Assembly: GCA_023426425.1 (NCBI GenBank)
Contig: JAFAAT010000152.1
Coordinates: forward strand, 1-11,084
DNA: 11,084 bases
From: Bacteroidota bacterium
GTDB taxonomy: Bacteria > Bacteroidota > Bacteroidia > Chitinophagales > Chitinophagaceae
Direction of reading: 5' to 3'
Shown here: one piece after another, positions 6,738 to 11,084 of the stretch
How positions within the stretch are numbered: position 1 is the stretch's first letter
Layout: the number at the start of each line of letters is the position of its first letter
Position numbers and translations under genes: made by a program
Notes under the pieces: model-generated
What the model was told of the DNA's origin: nothing
Databases searched by the model: none
The model's input: the letters and a program-made list of their open reading frames with translations, nothing else

Positions 6738-7346
6738 ATGAGACTACGTTCTTTCAAATTCCTGCCATTGATGGCAATGATTGTCTTCGCTGCTTGCGGA
6801 AAGTCTGACTCAGATCAAACTAATGGCCAGACTAAAAATGCAGAAAACCGAGTGATTGATATCTCAGTAGAAAACCTAGGCCTATTAACTTGTCCAGGAA
6901 GTTGCAATTTGCCTGACAAATGTAATGATCCAGAAACTGCCTGCGAAGACGAGGCCTGCTGGATACCTATTGCCTGCTGCCATCAGATTGACTCTAGTCA
7001 ATTTGCCTCCATGCTGGTAAACCCAGAATCTGAGGGCACACTGATATCAAAGGAGTCTATTGAAGCTTTACTGATAGACTGTAAGAAGATTGTGGTGAGT
7101 GACTATGACTCTGATTCAACCACAGACACAGACATAGTAGTTGGAACTTCTGAACCTGACAGTAAATACGTGTACTATGACGCGGCCCTCTTCAAAGGCA
7201 TTTTAGCACTCGGAGGTGACCAGTTTTACTTTTACAATGCGAGGAGAGGAGATGCGCATGACATTATCTTCAAAGTTATCTTCAACTCTGGAGACGTCGC
7301 TTACTACGATTTAAGTGAACCTCCTCCTCCTTCTGACAAGATCTAA
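6738..7346 (+). CDS. Cys-rich lipoprotein, paralogue 1
   Basis: A 202-residue protein with a lipoprotein signal peptide: basic MRLRSFK, a hydrophobic core, and the lipobox FAAC with C20 as the lipidated residue, followed by a GKSDSDQTNG-like linker. Residues 52-82 carry seven cysteines (C52, C56, C62, C69, C74, C80, C81) and H82; the last part is C-x6-C-x4-C-x5-C-C-H. After an acidic, variable middle (121-140, rich in Asp, Ser, Thr) comes LFKGIL (151-156), DQFYFYNAR (161-169) and the near-terminal YYDLSEPP (189-196). The second lipoprotein downstream shares the Cys motif, the FKGIL/FYF-x-NA block and YDLSEPP, so the two are paralogues. I do not recognise the family. The Cys cluster could be disulfide-bonded or bind metal in the envelope. 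This stretch looks more AT-rich than the flanking genes by eye. Confidence 0.82.
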   Translation: MRLRSFKFLPLMAMIVFAACGKSDSDQTNGQTKNAENRVIDISVENLGLLTCPGSCNLPDKCNDPETACEDEACWIPIACCHQIDSSQFASMLVNPESEGTLISKESIEALLIDCKKIVVSDYDSDSTTDTDIVVGTSEPDSKYVYYDAALFKGILALGGDQFYFYNARRGDAHDIIFKVIFNSGDVAYYDLSEPPPPSDKI

Positions 7347-7636
7347 CACATATTTGAGAGAATACAAGCAGGCTGCCATAGCATTTGTATCGTTCAAGCT
7401 GTTTTGGGTGAGGTTTCCAAACTGGTTTATTAGTTGGTGTTCTAGTCCCGGGGCAGAATACGGGAAAACACGTGATTACTGCGTAGAAACACGCATTTTC
7501 ATTTTTCAGGTAAAAACCCCTGAACCATTGCCAGCTGCGAGTTCCAGCGTGTTTTCGGGCAATTCCTGTGATTTTCGAGGCTCTGTAACATCAACCGCGA
7601 ATTATATATTTAGGTTCATTAACCAAACTTCTAACA
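7347..7636. promoter_or_regulatory. regulatory-looking spacer between the two lipoprotein genes
   Basis: These 290 bases hold no credible gene. There are three copies of GAAA(A)CACG: 7464-7472 (+), 7486-7493 (+) and 7548-7556 (minus strand); the first two are 21 bases apart. Inverted repeats are TGCGT/ACGCA (7480-7484 with 7491-7495) and TTCAGG/CCTGAA (7505-7510 with 7519-7524). A -7-like box TATATTTA lies at 7605-7612, 24 bases before the next ATG, with only a poor -33 element. The cluster fits a regulator-binding region for the downstream transcript. Confidence 0.5.
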
Positions 7637-8287
7637 ATGAACCAGTACTTAAAACGGATCTTTCTGCCAGGATTGATCATTGCGACATGTCTCCAATACA
7701 GTTGTAACAGCACAGGCGAGACAGAAGAAACTCAGGAAACCGCCGCTGCAGGAACTCTTGCTGCTGCGTCTGACTCCAGTAGTGCCCTTGAATGTCCAAA
7801 CAACAACGACTGTGTTATCGATGTCTGTGCCGGTACAGATGCAGACTGTGACAATGAGGAGTGCCTGATGGCCGTGGCATGTTGCCATGAAATTGACAGT
7901 TTGGATTTTGTGAATCGTTCCTTATACAAACGCGGCCTAGGTACTGGTGTAGGTGTAAGTACTCTGCGGAACATATTAGATGGAGTAGGAAACAGTTGTG
8001 AATTCTCGATCGCAGTAATAGATTCGACGAATGGCGATGACAGCGGAATTTATTTGACCACAATCAGAAAGTCTCACAAGATTGTTACACGAACTCACTA
8101 TTCGGTTGCTATGTTCAAGGGTATATTGTTGAGCCACGACGTAGATTCATTTTATTTCAAGAACGCCAAGCCGAAAACTGATGCGTCCGGTACGCAGGTA
8201 TGTGACATTTTGATTCGCGCGGAAATAAATGGAGGAAGAGATATGTTTTATGACCTGAGCGAACCGCCTTCAAACAGTTGCGAGTAG
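7637..8287 (+). CDS. Cys-rich lipoprotein, paralogue 2
   Basis: A 216-residue protein with a short basic and hydrophobic leader (1-19) and two candidate lipidation cysteines, C18 (IATC) and C23 (QYSC); C23, followed by NSTGE, is more likely, although the lipobox is not canonical. A Thr/Glu/Ala/Ser-rich linker (24-50) leads to cysteines C53, C59, C64, C71, C76, C82, C83 and H84. The last six of these positions from C64 have the same C-x6-C-x4-C-x5-C-C-H spacing as paralogue 1. MFKGIL (159-164), DSFYFKNAK (170-178) and YDLSEPP (205-211) also match. Further cysteines are at C121, C189 and C215. The stop codon TAG is directly followed by the ATG of the membrane protein gene, in the same frame, which suggests co-transcription with the two-component genes. 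Function is unknown; a sensory or redox role in the envelope is a guess. Confidence 0.82.
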   Translation: MNQYLKRIFLPGLIIATCLQYSCNSTGETEETQETAAAGTLAAASDSSSALECPNNNDCVIDVCAGTDADCDNEECLMAVACCHEIDSLDFVNRSLYKRGLGTGVGVSTLRNILDGVGNSCEFSIAVIDSTNGDDSGIYLTTIRKSHKIVTRTHYSVAMFKGILLSHDVDSFYFKNAKPKTDASGTQVCDILIRAEINGGRDMFYDLSEPPSNSCE

Positions 8288-8923
8288 ATGCCTGCGGATT
8301 TCAATCAAGCTTTTAAGATCATTTCTATTTGTTCCGCTTTCGTTCCGATCATTTCTGGACTGCGGAATAGAAAAACGCTGCTATGGGTTTATCCCGTAGC
8401 AGCGTTAATACTTGACATAGCTATTCAACTATTCAAATTCAAGCTAGAACTACCGCATTCAGGATTGCAAAACCTGTATCTTCTTGTAGAGTTCATCCTT
8501 TTGTCTTTTATCTATAAGGAGGCCGTCATCCAGGCTAAAAAAGTGTTCTATAATTTCTTCATTGCGGCACTAGTATTCTTTGCACTCACAACATTTCCTC
8601 ATCCGAATACCGAGTTCAATGAAGCCGGCGCCACCCTTTTCTCCTTCTGCTATATCATCCTCGGTATCGCCGGTCTATACTCTATCCTCAAGCAACAGCG
8701 TTTTCTCTACCTGGAGAAAAGCTGGTTCTTTTGGTTAAATACAGGGATCATTCTTTATGCATCAGGTAATTTTCTTATCTTTCTCTTCGCCGACCTGCGA
8801 CACCAGGATAGGTCGATGTTCCTCAGCCTCTGGCAGATATTCTGGGTGCTGAACATCACCAAAAACATATTCCTGGCGCTGGCGCTCTACTGGTATAGAA
8901 AGGAAGATGAACCAAATAGGTAA
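8288..8923 (+). CDS. polytopic membrane protein next to the sensor kinase
   Basis: A 211-residue, very hydrophobic protein with about six to seven membrane helices (roughly 8-24, 31-50, 61-78, 86-103, 117-134, 144-165 and 180-202), joined by short loops and ending in a basic tail (WYRKEDEPNR). NLYLLVEFILL (62-72) is a recognisable pattern of small Bacteroidota membrane proteins that I recall lying beside NarX-like kinases. No enzyme motif is seen. The start is the ATG directly after the TAG of the lipoprotein gene; no other Met occurs until late in the protein, so this start is the only reasonable one. Its 3' end overlaps the kinase gene by 17 bases, which implies translational coupling. It may supply the sensing part that the kinase, with only one membrane helix, lacks (inference). 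Confidence 0.82.
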   Translation: MPADFNQAFKIISICSAFVPIISGLRNRKTLLWVYPVAALILDIAIQLFKFKLELPHSGLQNLYLLVEFILLSFIYKEAVIQAKKVFYNFFIAALVFFALTTFPHPNTEFNEAGATLFSFCYIILGIAGLYSILKQQRFLYLEKSWFFWLNTGIILYASGNFLIFLFADLRHQDRSMFLSLWQIFWVLNITKNIFLALALYWYRKEDEPNR

Positions 8924-9689
8924 CCTGCTCATGATTGGTATTGCGGTGATGCTGCTGCTCGCTATTGGTATTGTCTTCTTCGTCATCCTCTACCAGCGAA
9001 GGGTGATCAGTCACCAGCAGGAAATAGAAAAGATCAACAAGCAAAAACAACAGGAACTGCTCCAGGCCTCCATCCAGGGCGAGGAAGTAGAACGTCAACG
9101 AATTGCCTCCGAACTGCACGACGATGTAGGCGCCACCCTTTCCAGCATCCGCCTCTTTCTACACGCAGCCGGAAAGCAAAAGGAAGACCCTGAACTTATT
9201 GACCAGTCCAATCTTCTTCTCGACGAAAGCATACAGAAGATCAGAGACATTTCCCATAAGCTGCAACCCGCCACCTTACAGCACCTGGGATTGCAGGCTT
9301 CACTGCAGGCACTCACAGAGCTGATCAGTCGCTCTGGTAACGTGCAGATGAAATACCTGAGCCCCGGCAAACTCCCCCGGCTTGATGACCAGGTTGGACT
9401 TTCAGTCTATCGTGTTGTGCAGGAACTCACAAACAACATCCTGAAGCATGCGGGCGCATCAGCCATTTTCCTTGAAGCTACGCTCAGCGGCGATGATCTG
9501 CGACTGGTACTATCTCACAACGGCGCAGGCCTTACTGAGGAGGACTATCAGCAACTGATCTACAAAAAAGGTGCGATCGGTCTTAAGAATATCGTCAACA
9601 GAATTAAGTCAATTAACGCTTCTATTCAGTTCAGCAAAGCCGAAAAGGACCTATACCAGATAGTAATTTCCACACCCGTTCAATCATAG
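8907..9689 (+). CDS. sensor histidine kinase, HisKA_3/NarX-like
   Basis: A 260-residue kinase with one N-terminal membrane helix (about 7-28), a short coiled coil (32-60), then the HisKA_3 dimerisation domain with ERQRIASELHDDVGATLSSI (62-81) and phospho-acceptor H71. The HATPase domain follows: N box QELTNNILKHAGAS (172-185), G1 box at LSHNGAGL (202-209), and G2 region GAIGLKNIVNRI (222-233). In the G1 box the usual Asp of D-x-G-x-G is replaced by H204. There is almost no extracellular part, so the signal must come from partners such as the preceding membrane protein or lipoprotein. The ATG at 8907 overlaps the previous gene; AGGAAG touches it closely, so the next Met (M9, 8931) is an alternative start. 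It should phosphorylate the response regulator five bases downstream. Confidence 0.92.
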   Translation: MNQIGNLLMIGIAVMLLLAIGIVFFVILYQRRVISHQQEIEKINKQKQQELLQASIQGEEVERQRIASELHDDVGATLSSIRLFLHAAGKQKEDPELIDQSNLLLDESIQKIRDISHKLQPATLQHLGLQASLQALTELISRSGNVQMKYLSPGKLPRLDDQVGLSVYRVVQELTNNILKHAGASAIFLEATLSGDDLRLVLSHNGAGLTEEDYQQLIYKKGAIGLKNIVNRIKSINASIQFSKAEKDLYQIVISTPVQS

Positions 9690-9694
9690 CATAC

Positions 9695-10351
9695 ATGGCA
9701 TCTATCAGCTACATTATTGCAGACGATCATAGTATTTTCCGTCAAGGCCTAAAGCTTGCACTAAGAGACGACCATCAACTGAAAAACATCGGCGAAGCCG
9801 GCAATGGTATCGAGTTACTTTCGCTCATGAAGAAGAAGGTTCCGGATGTTGTGCTGCTCGATCTGAAAATGCCGGAGATGGACGGAATGGAAACCATAAA
9901 ACAGCTTAAGACTGACTACCCGGACGTAAAGGTGCTGATCCTGACTATGTATGATGATGAACATTTCATCCTGCACCTGATGGAATCAGGCGCAAGTGGC
10001 TACCTTGTAAAGAATACAGATCCCGAAGAGATTAAAAAAGCCATTCATGCTGTTTGTGAGAACGGCTATTACTTCAGCGATTTTGTGAGCAATGTCATGC
10101 TCAAGACACTGGTAAAGAAAAATGTGGCCATCCCAAAATTCAAGCAGGAAGTAAAACTCACAGACAAGGAGCGGGAAGTACTGCAACTCATCTGCCAGCA
10201 ATACACCAACACAGAAATTGCCAAGAAGGTCTTCCTCAGCCACCGCACCGTCGAGGGCATCAGAAGCAGTCTTCTTGAAAAGATTGGCGTGCGTAACACA
10301 GCCGGACTTGTGCTTTATGCCGTGAAGCACAACATTTATGAGGAGGTCTGA
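9695..10351 (+). CDS. NarL/FixJ-type response regulator with LuxR HTH
   Basis: A 218-residue two-domain regulator. The receiver domain (1-122) has the acidic pair D10/D11, phospho-acceptor D56 in VVLLDLKMPEMDG (52-64), T84 and K106, all intact. The LuxR-type helix-turn-helix is at about 153-213 with LTDKEREVLQLICQQYTNTEIAKKVFLSHRTV read in register (L155 to V186) and the usual GVRNTAGLVLYA helix at the end. It starts five bases after the kinase stop, so the pair is one unit. The likely role is to bind DNA as a dimer when phosphorylated; the repeat-rich spacer at 7347-7636 upstream of the same transcript is a possible autoregulatory target (inference). All key residues are present, and the length is normal for the family. 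Confidence 0.95.
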   Translation: MASISYIIADDHSIFRQGLKLALRDDHQLKNIGEAGNGIELLSLMKKKVPDVVLLDLKMPEMDGMETIKQLKTDYPDVKVLILTMYDDEHFILHLMESGASGYLVKNTDPEEIKKAIHAVCENGYYFSDFVSNVMLKTLVKKNVAIPKFKQEVKLTDKEREVLQLICQQYTNTEIAKKVFLSHRTVEGIRSSLLEKIGVRNTAGLVLYAVKHNIYEEV

Positions 10352-10432
10352 ACGCCAGCCATTTCAGCATTGCCAGCATTTACCACCAGCCTCCGGTTTG
10401 CGCAGCTTACCTTTGCCTGAATGCCAGCCATT
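10348..10432 (+). repeat. 16-base direct repeat at the regulator-SRPBCC junction
   Basis: CTGAAYGCCAGCCATT occurs at 10348-10363 and again at 10417-10432 with one difference (C or T). The first copy holds the TGA stop of the regulator; the second holds a TGA and the ATG of the next gene. A shorter GCCAGCATTT lies between. It may be a small local duplication; it has no known function. Confidence 0.6.
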
Positions 10433-10894
10433 ACCCTCATCACGAAGATTAATAGTGATATCCACGTTGTCTTCGACCTCGCCCGCAGTATAGACCTCCA
10501 TCAGTTGACAGCCCAACATACAAACGAACGGGCAATTGCAGGCACCACATCCGGCTTGATCGGAATGGATGAGACGGTCACCTGGGAGGCGCGGCATTTC
10601 GGTATTAAGATGCAACTCTGTTCAAAAATCACTGCCTTCAGCGCCCCGCACCATTTCCGCGACGAGCAGGTCTGGGGTCCATTCAGCTATATCTGGCACG
10701 ACCATCATTTTCTCCAAAAAGGTGATCAGGTGTTAATGACGGACGATTTCCGGCTTGGTGCCCCACTCGGTCCGCTGGGACGGATAGCCGAAAAGCTGGT
10801 GCTTGAGCCATACCTCCGTCGTTTTCTCCATCACCGAAACGGGCTGCTCAAAACCATCGCTGAGTCGAACGATTGGCGACGATATACAGATTAG
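10421..10894 (+). CDS. SRPBCC-fold (START-like) ligand-binding protein
   Basis: A 157-residue soluble protein of the size and pattern of single-domain SRPBCC proteins. The N-terminal strand and helix ITLITKINSDIHVVFDLARS (4-23) is the typical opening, in which a contact helix follows the first strand. A strand-rich middle follows, with MDETVTWEARHFG (49-61), FRDEQVWGPFSYIWHDHHF (79-97) and the DDFRLGAPLGPLG turn (108-120). The long C-terminal helix is IAEKLVLEPYLRRFLHHRNGLLKTIAES (122-149). Such proteins bind hydrophobic ligands; some are annotated loosely as cell-division-associated, but the ligand is unknown here. A TGA directly before the ATG fixes the earliest possible start. It lies 69 bases after the regulator gene and may be the last gene of that transcript. 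Confidence 0.8.
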   Translation: MPAITLITKINSDIHVVFDLARSIDLHQLTAQHTNERAIAGTTSGLIGMDETVTWEARHFGIKMQLCSKITAFSAPHHFRDEQVWGPFSYIWHDHHFLQKGDQVLMTDDFRLGAPLGPLGRIAEKLVLEPYLRRFLHHRNGLLKTIAESNDWRRYTD

Positions 10895-10897
10895 TAG

Positions 10898-11047
10898 AGC
10901 TGGTGTTTAGGACTTGCCGGGCAAACCAGCTAAGAAAATCAGGTTCATACCTGCCGCACCTGACTCACCTTGCGCAAGGTGGGTGAAAGCCGCTACCAGA
11001 GCGGAATATGGTCTTTTCAATAGACTGAAAAAGGCTCCAAAATAGCC
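10898..11047. other. hairpin-dense segment, possible structured RNA
   Basis: Several short inverted repeats follow each other: AGCTGGT/ACCAGCT (10898-10904 with 10925-10931), CAGGT/ACCTG (10940-10944 with 10949-10953), ACTCACCT/AGGTGGGT (10963-10970 with 10977-10984, one G-T pair, around a TGCGCA loop), CCGCT/AGCGG (10990-10994 with 11000-11004), GTCT/AGAC (11011-11014 with 11022-11025) and GGCT/AGCC (11033-11036 with 11044-11047). No open frame of note crosses it. The GGTGGGTGAAAGCC stretch (10979-10991) faintly recalls domain I of group II introns, but no intron boundary or maturase gene is visible before the edge. Whether this is one RNA, and on which strand, is open. Confidence 0.35.
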
Positions 11048-11084
11048 GAAAATGAACATTATTGAATTTTGCATTTGAAAATAT

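Noticed and set aside
7446..7474. CCCGGG and CACGTG palindromes in the lipoprotein spacer
   Set aside because: Six-base palindromes are expected by chance; only the repeated GAAA(A)CACG boxes and longer inverted repeats were kept.
7315..7707. + strand open frame of 130 codons bridging the two lipoprotein genes
   Set aside because: It overlaps the ends of both paralogues in another frame and runs through the repeat-rich spacer; no domain or signal is visible.
10341..10347. AGGAGGT, a perfect Shine-Dalgarno-like sequence at the end of the regulator gene
   Set aside because: No start codon lies at a usable distance; the next ATG is at 10421. It codes for Glu-Glu-Val at the regulator's C-terminus and is probably chance.

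Overview
The window looks like chromosomal DNA from a Bacteroidota bacterium, most likely of the Chitinophagaceae/Chitinophagales type. This rests on: promoters of the Bacteroidota kind (TTG about 19-21 bases before a TAnnTTTG-like box), few Shine-Dalgarno sites, a secreted protein with an R-D-T-V-Y-V segment common in that phylum, a NarX/NarL-type kinase-regulator pair, and GC of roughly half by eye. The genus is inferred, not shown. All recognised genes are on the + strand.

Layout. (1) 1-1937: the 3' part of an unrecognised gene with a TPR-like helical region, then a class I SAM-dependent methyltransferase. (2) 1938-2701: about 760 bases with no gene, holding two runs of 11-bp tandem repeats, a REP-like double hairpin and a candidate promoter. 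(3) 2702-5707: a tight three-gene cassette of a membrane protein of unknown function, an amidohydrolase-superfamily metal hydrolase and an M15 peptidoglycan peptidase with no signal peptide. Gaps of 3 and 24 bases suggest one transcript. (4) 5877-6572: a secreted, lysine/alanine-rich protein, closed by a strong hairpin terminator. (5) 6738-8287: two paralogous cysteine-rich lipoproteins sharing a C-x6-C-x4-C-x5-C-C-H motif, separated by 290 bases rich in short repeats and inverted repeats. (6) 8288-10351: a small polytopic membrane protein, a HisKA_3-type sensor kinase and a NarL/LuxR-type response regulator, packed together and joined with no gap to the second lipoprotein. (7) 10421-10894: an SRPBCC-fold protein. 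(8) 10895-11084: no gene, but a dense set of short inverted repeats that could be the start of a structured RNA continuing past the edge.

How the genes may work together. The lipoprotein-membrane protein-kinase-regulator run looks like an envelope-sensing unit in which the Cys-rich lipoproteins could be sensors, modulators or outputs (inference). The 2702-5707 cassette is the best candidate for an undescribed functional unit: a membrane component beside two predicted metal hydrolases, one of them a wall peptidase without an export signal of its own. Its function is not shown by the sequence.
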